64,000 nt of DNA from Combretum micranthum (lineage: Eukaryota; Streptophyta; Magnoliopsida; Myrtales; Combretaceae): contig JAMXBD010001252.1 of assembly GCA_024138025.1 (NCBI GenBank), positions 248,001 to 312,000 of the forward strand, in the 5' to 3' direction. The first letter of the stretch is position 1. Each line of letters starts with the position of its first letter. Below the pieces are notes generated by a model. The model did not search any database. It worked only from the letters and a program-made list of their open reading frames with translations, and had not been told where the DNA came from. Made by a program: the position numbers and the translations under genes. Of the stretch, positions 25,731-36,315 are shown in pieces.

Positions 25731-25760
25731 TGACGGAACTAAACACGTCTTGACCCTATC

Positions 25761-26743
25761 GATGGTGTGATAGTATTAGAGCAATCATTTATCCCAATCG
25801 TTTGCTAAAACATAATAAATTATGATACATGTTAGATACGGTGAGATGAGTGTTGGGGGAATCATGGGTTATGGCCTGAATGTTTGTGTGTTTGCTTGTA
25901 ATGATCAGTATTTACTAAAGAGTAAATAAAATTCAGTTAGTTGCGTTAAAATTAGTCTACTTGGCCTAAGTTTATCCTCTATTGATATTTGAACATAGAC
26001 TTAACCAACATAATGTGTGATTCTTGCTATATGTATTATGTTTTGCCTTCTAACTGTATTATTTTGAAGTATACTTGTAAATTGACCTAATTTAAAACAA
26101 GACTAAGGCAAGTAATTGCGCAAATAACTTAAAGAAACCTTAGGTATTCCCATTAATTCCTTAATTAAATGACATGATTTTTTCTTGATGGTATTGCTTG
26201 TAAATTGACCTAACTTAAACTTAGCTAAATTAAATAGATACACAAGTAACTTAGACAAACTCTAGGACTTGTCCCCTCTAGCCTTTAAATTTAGAAATTC
26301 TTGTTTGATGTGTGATGTATGTTTGTGTGCCTTGCTTTTGATAACTTAGAAGAATGATAACAACTCCCTCTTAATCTTTAATCTGAAATATGTTAGCTAA
26401 ATAAAATCCAAACTAAAATGAAGATAATACTAGAAATTTCACTAGTTGACGTTGGCATCTCCAAGTCAACTAAAACTTTCGGTGTGTTAAAAAATTGAAT
26501 GCATCATTGAAAATGGAAATTTTAAATCAAATACCAAAATGTCATCTAGAATATCCTAAATTTGAATACAAGTGGATTACATGCGTAATGATATAATAGG
26601 ATAACCGAAAAGTATCTTAAATGTATCAAAAGAATGAAAATACTTACGAATAAGTGCCCCACTTTATGTTTCAACAAAATAGGAACCATCTTTTTTAAAT
26701 TTCAAATAGAGAATAATCATATGTCTATATTACCGATTCCATA
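25761..26743. other. Unassigned AT-rich stretch
   Basis: After the decayed primer-site-like sequence I see no gag, no ORF of interest and no clear repeat except two loosely similar copies of 'tgtaaattgacctaa' (26,077 and 26,201). Confidence 0.5.
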
Positions 26744-27924
26744 TGTAATGCCCTAAAATAAGACATTACAACCCACCATGCATCCTCTCTTGAATAGATA
26801 CGCTAAGGCTCTAATATCCACAAATATACAAATATCATTTGTAAACACACACATAGGGTATCTCATAAGATACTCAAAACAACCTGTATAACTTGGAATA
26901 TAGCTTTGAACAAACTTCTGATTTAAAACAATCATACAAGTTGGCAATACCAAGCCAACTAAACCAAACCACCAATTCACATGAAAACCTTCTTCTTTAC
27001 AACCTAGAACTTCCTACAACATAAAATCCTAAAGTCTTTACATAAAACATAAAACATAAACAAATAATTTCCAAGTCTTCAATATATCTAAACACTTCTC
27101 TCCTTCCACGAATATGTAAACTGCAAATCTAACTCTTAGCTGGGTAGTCAGGTCCACTATCACCATCCCCTTATCAAAGATCATATCATAACCCGAAAGA
27201 TCATATACAATGTCTTCATCACCTATACCTGAAATTTTAAAAAGTGAGCTGCGAAGCCCAGTACGATAACTCCAATCCTTTAAAGCAAATGTAAATGCAC
27301 ACACAATAGGTATATATATCAAATGCACTTAGTCTAATGCAAGCAATCAGTTTGTTACCTTTTTATAGTCAGCAAATCAACACGGTTCAGAGCCATGTAT
27401 ACTCTAGTCCCGAACTCGAAGTAACTCAGACTTCTCTTTAAAAACAACCAACTGTTTGAAAATAAGGTAATTATATACATATATGGATGAGTGGGTACTC
27501 CCCAAACATCCCCGTTTCCCCCTAATTCTACCGGATTCATCTCTATGCACGAGTCCACTCGGGACAACCTCACATATAGATCATCAGAGTGCCTCACCGA
27601 TATCACTGTCTGCCAAGTCTTTACTGGTCAAAGCCAAACACAACCAAGCAGACAATTATTAAGTCGAATAGAATTGGTTCATTATAAAGTTCTATCCCTA
27701 CAACCAACCAAGTAATACTAATCTTACAAGAAAAAACAACAAACAGGGATTAGTCGTATCTTTTCCAATTGCAGGAACAATCTCTCCAAATCCACAAATC
27801 CCTTATGAACAACAACACAAAATCTCAAATCTCCTGATATACAAAATATAATAGAAATAGAAATATGTAAATCATCAACCCATTCAAACCCTAACTTACC
27901 AATTTTCCTTTGTAAAAAGTTATT
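26744..27924 (-). repeat. 3' end of a Gypsy LTR, minus strand (left end clear, right end approximate)
   Basis: On the plus strand it begins TGTAATGCCCTAAAATAAG and soon after has CATTACA, so the terminal sequence forms TGTAATG...CATTACA. The equivalent end of the LTR at 29,186 has TGTCAC...GTGACA followed by a shared 'ccacca'. The body shows no coding frame. The junction with the gag fragment is near 27,925. No matching 5-bp duplication was found at the outer ends. Confidence 0.5.
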
Positions 27925-28632
27925 CTTCAAACTTGTCTTTTCAGCTCCTCGCTATACTTGTAAGAATCCGGAGCATATTGCAGCAACCTACTGAATTCAG
28001 TTTCATATTGCTCCACTGTTCGGCCCTTCTGAGCAATGTGTAAGAAATCCGCACTAAACTATACCCGAAGACTTCCGGGGAAGTAGTTTTCCAAAAACTC
28101 ATAATGGAACCTTTCCCAAGTGACCAGTGCATGAGCTCTCTTTGCTTGGAGTCCCACCAAACTCTCGCATGAGCCTGAGCATATAAGTGCCGTAATCAAC
28201 TCTCAAGTGGTGTGGCACCTCAAAAGCATCGAAGGATCGCTCTATCTAAGCTAACAATCCTCAGCCTCATCTGGTTTTCCAAAAGCCCTTCAAAATATCT
28301 ATTACTCTTAATGAACTCAGGTAGGGAGCTCTATGGCCTCATTGGTGGTGGAGGAGGCAAGGGCGCAGTATGAGAATGCGCGCTTTCCTGTACCGGCATC
28401 CCTACAGAAGCTTGTGGTGCTGGTGGTGGCGGAGCTGGAGCTGGTGCTTGTCCTGTAGAGTCTGCTGAAGTGCTTCAAGCACTTGAGTCATTTGTGCCAT
28501 TTGTCCAAGCATGGCTTGTAAGGCTACCTGAGTAGCATCGGTGGGAGGGTTTGGAGGTAGGGCAGCTTGTTGCCCTTCTTCCATATTTGGTTGGTTGGAG
28601 GCTTTCCTCTTGATGTCTCCTTCTCCTACCAC
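27925..28632 (-). pseudogene. Gypsy gag N-terminal part, decayed
   Basis: The minus-strand start at 28,632 gives MVGEGDIKRKASNQPNMEE, a Gln/Pro-rich low-complexity N-terminus with a helix around ALQAMLGQMAQMTQVLEAL. After frameshifts, the retrotransposon-gag core is readable near 28,120-27,925 (WERFHYEFLENYFPGSLRV, then GRTVEQYETEFSRLLQYAP). The RNA-binding knuckles, protease and RT that should follow are gone; LTR-type sequence follows directly. Confidence 0.75.
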
Positions 28633-29185
28633 GGCTGTTGCAAATTTTATTTTGTCTAGTTAAGTAATCTTCTCAATATTTTATTAATATCTTCAAACAA
28701 GAAAGAGGAAATAAAGGAAATTTTAGTAAAAGCGAAAAATAAAAGTACAAAAAGGAAATAAGGAATTTAAATAATAAAATCTTGAAATCATAAAACATAA
28801 TTATAATTTTATAGAAATTTAAACAACATGTGCAAAAAATCCTAATAAACGAAATTCAAGTAAAATTTTGCATTTTAAGTGACAACGAAACAACCAACAT
28901 TTAATAATAACAATGCAATTCCGAAAACAATCAAGACCACCTAAGCGATATTCTATGAGTGTCTGATTGAGTCGCCTATGGATGTTTCACGATGCTAAGC
29001 CGATTGCTTCCTAGTGGTTACCATCCACAAGAGTTAGGAAATAGGTTTCTAAGTCTCATACCATGGTCATCATCTTATCTAAGTCATCCTTCTTAATTTA
29101 ATTCTATATTTTCTTTTTATCCCTCTTTAAGTCTATTAGTTGTAGTTATGATTGTAAATCTTAACATGCTTGATACCAACTTAAC
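28633..29185 (-). other. Gypsy leader with primer-binding site
   Basis: Non-coding leader between the LTR end and the gag start. On the minus strand TGGTATCAAGC (29,178-29,168) matches the usual initiator-tRNA-Met primer site with one change and starts 8 bases after the LTR end. Confidence 0.7.
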
Positions 29186-32100
29186 TGTCACCTGCCCCTA
29201 AAGGGTACCCAAAATGTGACAGTCCACCACACTCGATATTTAAAATTAAGTATGATAACCTTAGTCATCCCATAAGTTTACCTACCGGTGTAAGGTGTAC
29301 TTGCACAACTTTTAGGATCACACTTTGATCGAATAGTCTTGAGAAGGCATACATTAGCATTAAGAATAAAATCACAACAAGAAAAATAAGTTAAGTCTTT
29401 ACAAAAGTCAATGGGGCATAAACCCGCCAAAATAATAATGGAAGTCCATCCATTCTAAATCCACATTAAAAATACTAGGGTTATATCAAGGAGATTTTCC
29501 TAGAAGTCCACGCCTCTAGTTAGGTCCCGACTTCTTTAAAAGCTCCTTCATCCGAATGATAATCTGTGAAAAGTGTCCTCTCGAACAAAAAAAAAAAAAA
29601 AAGGGACACCACAACAAAACTATCAGGGTGTAAGCTACAAGCTTAGTGAGATCCATTTCCAAATATTTAATACTCAACAACAATATATAACAGACAATTT
29701 TAGCAACCATATGAAATGCACAAACACATGAGCATACAATACATAAGACCGTCCGAAATCTTATGTTGAATGGATTTGCCCCCCATTCGGAGTTAGGTGT
29801 TTCAGGCCCATACGACCATCATTTAAATTCTTCTCACTTCTTATTATGGTTGATACAGGTGCCCAGCCACTACTTTTAAATTTTACTGTGGTTAATACAG
29901 GTACCCACCCACACATTTTCAATTCCCCTATATGCCATCATTCGAGTTTACAGGCCCCTCGTTGCCCAATTAATTATTATGCCTTCTTCCCACAAAGGTA
30001 TAATAACCTATACAATGTAACTCACTACGCGATATGCATATACAGTTTATTCATATAATCGTGGCATGTTAATTAAGTAGATTAAGTGCGATCATAGAGA
30101 ATTTCAGACAATCCAAGTCTATACTAGCTCATACAATGATTTTTCAACAAGTCTCGTCTCGATATACTTATCATTCATTCAACCATGATTAGATCAAAAA
30201 TCATCATAATTTTATCTTTTCTTAATTCATATAATCGTGCCATGTTAATTAAGTAGATTAAGTGCGATCATAGAGAATTTCAAACAATCCAAGTCTATAC
30301 TAGCTCATATAATGATTTTTCAACAAGTCTCGTCTCGATATACTATCATTCATTCAACAAGATTAGATCACAAATCATCATAATTTTATCTTTTCCTAAT
30401 TCTAATGCCACTACGATTACAAGCACATACATGAGCACAACTATTTGAGAAATGAACTCACTCTGCCATGGAGAGAAATCCACTAGTCGTAGTAGTCATC
30501 GGGGAGTGGAAATCTGTCCTCCAAATCATCTAAGTACAAGGAATACCCGAAATGAGTATTTCTTATAAATTCTAATAACTTAACAATTCTAGCTACTAAG
30601 TTCGTCAATTTTTGCATAAGTTAGAGTCCTAAATTCAAATGACTATATCTAACTCATTTTAACTTGGAATTGAGCATATAATATACCGATTTCTATCTAC
30701 TTCGAAAGAGCTATCTAATTCTAACATTATTTCCAAGTTTTGAAAATAATTATGTCACGAAATAATCCGATCAGTTCTATCGTTGAAAATTCCCATTTCC
30801 GAAAAAATAATTTCGTGAATGTTTGCGATGTTCCTAGCATATAGATCAACCATACATGCAATATTGATGATTTCTTATCATGAATGACATGTTATGAACT
30901 TGATGCATGCATGCTCTTGACTTTATTTACAAAAAGGAAATTTAAGAAACTTTTTATTTGTAAAACTCCATGACTATTCACTATCAGAAAACTAGTTTCC
31001 AACTTGATCATCCCATTTGTTTTGGAGTTATTTCCTTAAGAAAATCAAATTATCCTTGTCTAAATTGAGTCTTCATTACATCTATTACCTAAGCCTTCAT
31101 TTCTACATAAAAACTTGCATTTCACACTTTGTAAATATGTTTTCAATAGGATTTTTCAAAAATCCGAATTTTTTTGAAATTAAATTTTTGAATGATTCTT
31201 TTGGGAAAAACATGTTTAATGCATCAAAATTTAAGACTTTAACATACCTATTACTTAAGAACTCCATTTAATACATAAAACTTCTATTTTGAGCGAGATA
31301 GTGGTTTCTTATGGCCTACATACAAAATTACGAATTTCACAAGTTGACTAATAACTCAAAATTTTCTATCTTGTTTCTACTCTTGTTTTACACATTAATT
31401 TCATCAAAACTCATTTCAACTTATGAAAATCACTACTTCATGATACCTATTACCTATATCATTCGTTTTTCACATAAACATGAGTTTAAAGTTGATAAAA
31501 GGGTCTTTAAAATAGGGCTTTGAAATCATACGAATTTGTCTTTGAATATTTCAAACAAAAACTTTTCCTTTGTAAGTTCCTTGCTTTATTTGCCTAAGGA
31601 TCTACCAACTGCAACATCTACATACACAAAACAAAGCCTTTATAAGCATTAATGCATGGAAACATAAATTATCCATAAGATCATAAATGCCAAGTATGGT
31701 ATAAGCATCTAAAAGCTAGATCTACTACTTATGATATATGAAATGAAGTTTAAAAGCATGAACGTAGGTTTTTATGCTAGATCTCTATTTTACTCTACTT
31801 CTACATGCATGAACATGAAGATATTTCAACAAAAACTTAATCAAACATAAGATCTACTCTTGTGATGGCTTGATATTCATGTAGTAGCATTTTCTTGTCC
31901 CTAGAAAGTGCTCATGGGGACTTAGAGTGAAAACACTCATGAATAATCTTGCCATTACAAGATTAAATGGTAGAGAGGCTTAAGAATCATCACCTAAGTT
32001 GGATTTAGTGAAGAAATGAAGAAGAATGAAGCTTGTTGTGTGTGTGTGTGTGTTGGGGTTGGAAGTCACGGCAATGGGGAGGAGAAAAGGGAGGATTTTG

Positions 32101-32838
32101 TGAAATTTGAACAAATGAAATGGAAATGGAAGAGAGAAAAATTAAAAGACTACTGTGAATTAGGGTTTGTTTTTCTTTATAAAATGGAGATAGAATAAAA
32201 CAATTGGAGGCCAAAAAGGGGTTATGCACTGGCCACAAAGGGGAAAAGAGAGAGGGATTTAAATTTGTTTTAAATTGTAATTTATGTAATAAAAAGTATT
32301 AAAATGTAATAATTTGTTAGGAGACAAAAATTCTTGGAAAAGAAAATATAATTGAGTATTTGTAAGGTTGTAAGACTAGGTATGGGTGTGTGTGTAGTAG
32401 GTTGTACTTGTGAATAGTAATAAATAGTAGATAAGATATTTACTTTATCGGTAGTAAAGAAAATATGGGAAAAGGCTATAACTATAATTTTTATAACCCA
32501 AAAAATTATAAAACGTATATTTTTGAAATCCTTATAAAATTTTGATTCTAAAGAGTATTTCGAAATATTTTTCTGAGTTTCTAGTTCAGGGGCTTGCTTT
32601 TCCTTAATGGAGCTCGGGAAAGCCTAAAATAGAAAATTTTTCGAAATCAAAACTTTTTATGATTTGAAATATACTTTAAAACAATAATCCACATTAAATT
32701 ATTCTATTTAGGTTCTTTTAAATGGAAATCGAAGAAAAGCTAGATCTAGGGTTCCTAGGTTGCTCATACTAATCCTGTTTAGGGTTTTGGTTTCTGAATT
32801 CCGAAGTTTACTCGGTTACTAAGAAAACCAGGGTTTAT
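29186..32838 (-). repeat. Ty3/Gypsy LTR, about 3.65 kb
   Basis: On the minus strand it runs from about 32,838 (tataaaccctgg, after the purine-rich aaggtgggtagg) to 29,186 (ggtgaca, before the primer site). It contains a (TG)n run at about 32,036-32,054 and a 174-bp tandem duplication. Its interior is homologous, in the opposite orientation, to 47.2-50.4 kb. It is flanked by pol upstream and gag downstream, the reverse of a normal element. ORFs inside are chance. Confidence 0.7.
30051..30398. repeat. Tandem duplication, two units of 174 bp
   Basis: Units 30,051-30,224 and 30,225-30,398 are nearly identical, each beginning 'attcatataatcgtg' and ending in 'ttttatcttttc'. They lie inside the Gypsy LTR and differ at only a few positions, so the duplication is younger than most of the surrounding decay. 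Confidence 0.9.
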
Positions 32839-32989
32839 AACCTACCCACCTTAAACAAAGTTTTGTTCTCAAAACTTGAACGGCTTACCTGATTCTTTAA
32901 ACAGGTTTGGATACTTTTACCGCATCTCACTTTCTGCTTCCCAATTGCTTCCTCATGTGTAGGATTTCTCTAGAGAACCTTTACATACT
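32839..32989 (-). other. Gypsy 3' non-coding end with purine tract
   Basis: Between the pol fragment and the LTR. On the minus strand it reads 'aaaactttgtttaaggtggg', the usual Gypsy polypurine neighbourhood. Confidence 0.55.
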
Positions 32990-33374
32990 TAATTTCCTTA
33001 TTCCTTAATTTTTTCCTTTTTATCCAAAATCTGTACCGGTTGCTCCTCATAAGTGAGGTTTTTCTTTAACAACACTGGTTCCAATTCTATGACCTGATCC
33101 GGGTCAGCTACATGCTTGCGAAGAACCGAGACATGAAAACATTGTGTACTCCTGAAAGATTTGGTGGCAAGGCAAGGCGGTATGCCAACTCTCCCACCCA
33201 TTCCAACACTTCAAAGGGACCAATATACCGAGGGCTCAACTTTCCTTGTGAGCGAACTCGATGAATACTTTTGATAGGACTTATCTTTAAATACACATGA
33301 TCTCCTAGTTTGAAACTCAAGAATCCTTCTTTTAAATCTGCCCAACTCTTTTGTCTATCTTGGGCTTCCTTCAT
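32990..33374 (-). pseudogene. Gypsy integrase C-terminal fragment
   Basis: Two overlapping minus-strand frames give the integrase C-terminal domain: LGDHVYLKISPIKS, LSPRYIGPFEVLEWVGELAY and LALPPNLSGVHNVF, then, after a shift, HVSVLRKHVADPDQVIELEP and YEEQPVQILDKKEKI at the base of a chromodomain-like tail. This is typical of chromovirus-type Gypsy elements (Tekay/Del-like by motif). The rest of pol is missing. Confidence 0.85.
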
Positions 33375-33438
33375 CCTATTTAGGGTTTTGATTTCGATTT
33401 CGAAGTTTTGCTCGGTTACTAAGAAAACCTGGGTTTAT
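33375..33438 (-). repeat. 63-bp terminal fragment of the same Gypsy LTR
   Basis: It repeats the LTR terminus at about 32,776-32,838 (tttagggttttg...gggtttata) and is joined to integrase on one side and to Copia gag on the other. It is what remains of a 5' LTR after a large internal deletion. Confidence 0.75.
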
Positions 33439-34260
33439 AGACATCAATCATATTGGATTCATAACAAACAAGTGAAAGTCGAGTACCTTTCTTATCAAGC
33501 CACTGCATGAACTTGGAGCATTGTTTCTTCATGTGTCCCTTCTTTTTATAGAAGAAACACACAGCCTCCTTCTTTATGTTCTTTACAGGAGGGATTTTCC
33601 CTTTCTCTTTATCTTTGGCCTGATCCTTCTTCTTGCTCTTTCCATGGGTATTAAAGTTCACCCTTTTCTTTTCCTTTTCCTCCATAAGTAGTCTGCCCTC
33701 TTCCTAAAGACACATGGTCAACAACTCATTAATTGACCATTTATTCTTATGTGTATTGTAAGATATCTTAAATGGGTCATACTGCTGAGATAAAGTGCAA
33801 AGAATGTAGTGAACTAGGAAGGATTCTGACAACTCAACTTCCAATGCCTTCGGTTGGGCCGCAATGTCCCTCATGCGCATGATATAATCATGCACACCCT
33901 TAATGTCGGTGAGCCTCAGAGTTGAAAGCTCTATAATTAGGGTGTTAACCATTGCTTTGTCTGAAGTGGCAAATTGCTCATCAATAGCCTTCATCAAATC
34001 TTGGACCTATTGATATTACTCGACACAGCCCCTTATACCAGCAAAAATTTTGGTCTTTATGAACATAACTAACAAGTGATTAGATTGCTCTCATTTTTCA
34101 TAAAGACTTATTACATCTGGAGTACTAGTTTCAGTTATTGCTGGGGCTCCTCTTTCCTTATGGCATAATGAATGTCCATCCATCCCAAATGAAGAGAGTT
34201 CTCTCTTCAAACTTTATAGTTATCCCCTTTAAGTTCAGGAACATCACATCACATATCAGA
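33439..34260 (-). pseudogene. Copia gag fragment, second copy
   Basis: Near-identical to about 1,218-2,080. On the minus strand it runs from the gag core (33,997-33,704: MMKAIDEQFATSDKAMVNTL, LESFLVHY-type helices) to the basic linker and knuckle (CFFYKKKGHMKKQC with the same Cys-to-Tyr change), ending at VCYESNMIDV where Gypsy sequence cuts in. The shared knuckle mutation shows that both copies descend from an already damaged element by duplication. Confidence 0.88.
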
Positions 34261-34597
34261 GTAATTGATAGGTTGGATTGCTACAATAATTAAACATCAT
34301 ACTTATGTTATAAAATTTTGAGACCAATTAACATAGAACATGTTTTACCAATGTAAAATCATGTTGAAATATGAATCTAGTGACATAAAACTTACTTGTG
34401 GGCTAAAGTTCTAATTCAATTAGATTCATCTTAAGTCTTATGATAAAACTATCAAATCATGTTCCTTTTCCTAATCCCTATGGGTAAATTAGAAAATATA
34501 ATTAGACATTTTATCCTAATTAATCATACACAATATAATAAAAATTCCTATAGGATAAGATCTATTATATTGCATATAATTTATCACAATTAATGTT
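34261..34597. repeat. Duplicated non-coding sequence upstream of Copia gag
   Basis: It matches about 2,055-2,392 closely and ends in the ATGTT target duplication of the solo LTR. Confidence 0.8.
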
Positions 34598-36302
34598 TGT
34601 TGGTCCCGAAAATAATCAAGAAGGGGGGTTGAATTGATTATTTTAGAAAATTAAAATTTTTTGCTTTTTTAAAAACAATTGCTTTTTAAAAACAATCCCC
34701 TTTGATTTTAAGTTAAGAGAACAATATGAACAATTAAACAGCAATAACATAAACTATGGAAATATAAATAGAGAAGGGATAAGAAGATCAGGCAGATATT
34801 TATAGTGGTTCGCCTTGTGCGTCAGTCCACTCTTCAGCCGAGCCGGGGACCCGTTATCCTACGGGTTTTGTTCCACTATATCCAATAAAATCTATTACAA
34901 GCTTGTACAATTCTCTCTGCTCGATTCTCACAGCTATCCTCTAGCGTAATCGATCTACAGAGTCTAAACTAGTAATTGAACTAGTTCACTTGAAGACAAC
35001 AACAAGTTGCTTCAATTATCTAAAAGACAAATGTAAAGATTACAATAAAATTTTGCTACAATTATGCACGTGAAAAGAGAACAAAGAATATTTGCTTTTT
35101 CAACTCTTAAGATTTTTTTTTCTCAGTCAACGATTGAATCAAGTTGCTCTCGTTTTTTTTTTTCTTGAACTGTCTTAAGTTCTGCGTCTTGTTCTTCTTT
35201 TTAACTCTGTTCGTATCATATCCTTCTAACGTTCTGAAATTGTTGCGCTCGAGATAAGATAAATATCCCAAAAATCTCGGATGAAAATCTGTACCTTCTT
35301 ATCCTTAATTTGATTTATCAAACTGCTGATATTCTTCGAGAGATAATCTCGTTCTTTTTGTTTTCTTCGGTTCCAGATTTGAATTTGAATTCTTGATATG
35401 CTGAAGTAAGATAAGATCAGCTTGAATTTCATGATTTGAGATAATCCACTTGTTTTCTGTTTGAAAGCTTCTGATAAAGTTGATCTTGAAGATAAATCTG
35501 GAGAACTGTTGCTGATTGCTGATATCACGGTCTTCAACGTGATCTTCGTGTGTTATCTTCTTAAAGATAACATTGTTCTTATTTTGATTTTCTTAAAAAT
35601 ATCCAATTCGATTTTGTTTTTATCTTGAGAAAAATCAGAAAACATAACTGTTCTAACTTCAAATCGTTCCATCGTTAATCAACTGTAGCTTCTATTCTTT
35701 ATTTCCAAAACACTTCTTTGATAAAAAATAATCAATCGACAATTTATTTAATCCCCTAGGATAATCCAACTTTAGTGAACTAATAAGTATACTGTCCGAA
35801 TATACTTATTATCTCGGAGTTAGGTCTTCAAAACTATTGATCTTTTTCATAAATAAACGTAGATCTTGTTTGAGGATAAACAGTAACTATCTTTAACTCA
35901 GAATTACTGCTGAAGTTTCTTGAAAAAGTTCTGTAAAAACTTCTGTGTTTCTGGAAACTAACTTCAATTCAGAATGGTTGCTTTGAGTTTCTCCTAAAGG
36001 TTCTGTGAAAGGTTTTGTGTTTCTGGGATTGTTTTATACTTTAAGTATCCTTTGAAAAACATCTGTGTACCTTTTTCTTTTCTAAACATCATCCGAAATC
36101 TTCATATCGTATAACAACTCTTGTCTAACTTATCTAAAAACTTGTTTATGTCCAAGACTTAATATCATTCAACCTTATATATTTGTTCAACAACTTTACC
36201 AATATTCTGTATAAAATGAATATAATTCTGCACACTAATAGAGTAGTTAGTTCATTGAGTATTTTGTTATCATCAAAACTTTAGATATTTAGAGAATCAA
36301 CA
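34598..36302 (-). mobile_element. Solo LTR of a Copia element, 1,705 bp
   Basis: It starts TGTTGGTCCCGAAAATAATC and ends GAATCAACA, flanked on both sides by ATGTT (34,593-34,597 and 36,303-36,307). The unoccupied site with a single ATGTT exists at 2,388-2,392. No internal coding sequence remains, so it is a product of LTR-LTR recombination. I infer the minus orientation because the U5-like landmark (gcgaaccactataaa) reads on that strand. A related solo LTR lies at 45,222-46,960. Confidence 0.9.
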
Positions 36303-36315
36303 ATGTTTATTTTTC

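Larger units (their letters stand above)
21327..25760 (+). repeat. Long degenerate Ty3/Gypsy LTR (boundaries approximate)
   Basis: It starts with TGAAATATCTCGAATTC, similar in style to the LTR start at 57,052. Its second half shares a collinear series of landmarks with the Gypsy LTR at 50,398-52,177: 'aggtacgca' (24,760), 'gggtagctgatag' (24,940), 'tataggagata' (25,120) and 'tatatcaacccc' (25,147). It is followed by 'tggtgtgatagtattagagc' (25,763), a decayed form of the initiator-tRNA-Met primer site. No gag or pol follows. It is likely a 5' LTR remnant or a near-solo LTR. Confidence 0.6.

Noticed and set aside
30051..30398. CRISPR-like or satellite array
   Set aside because: Only two 174-bp units without spacers; a simple tandem duplication in an LTR.
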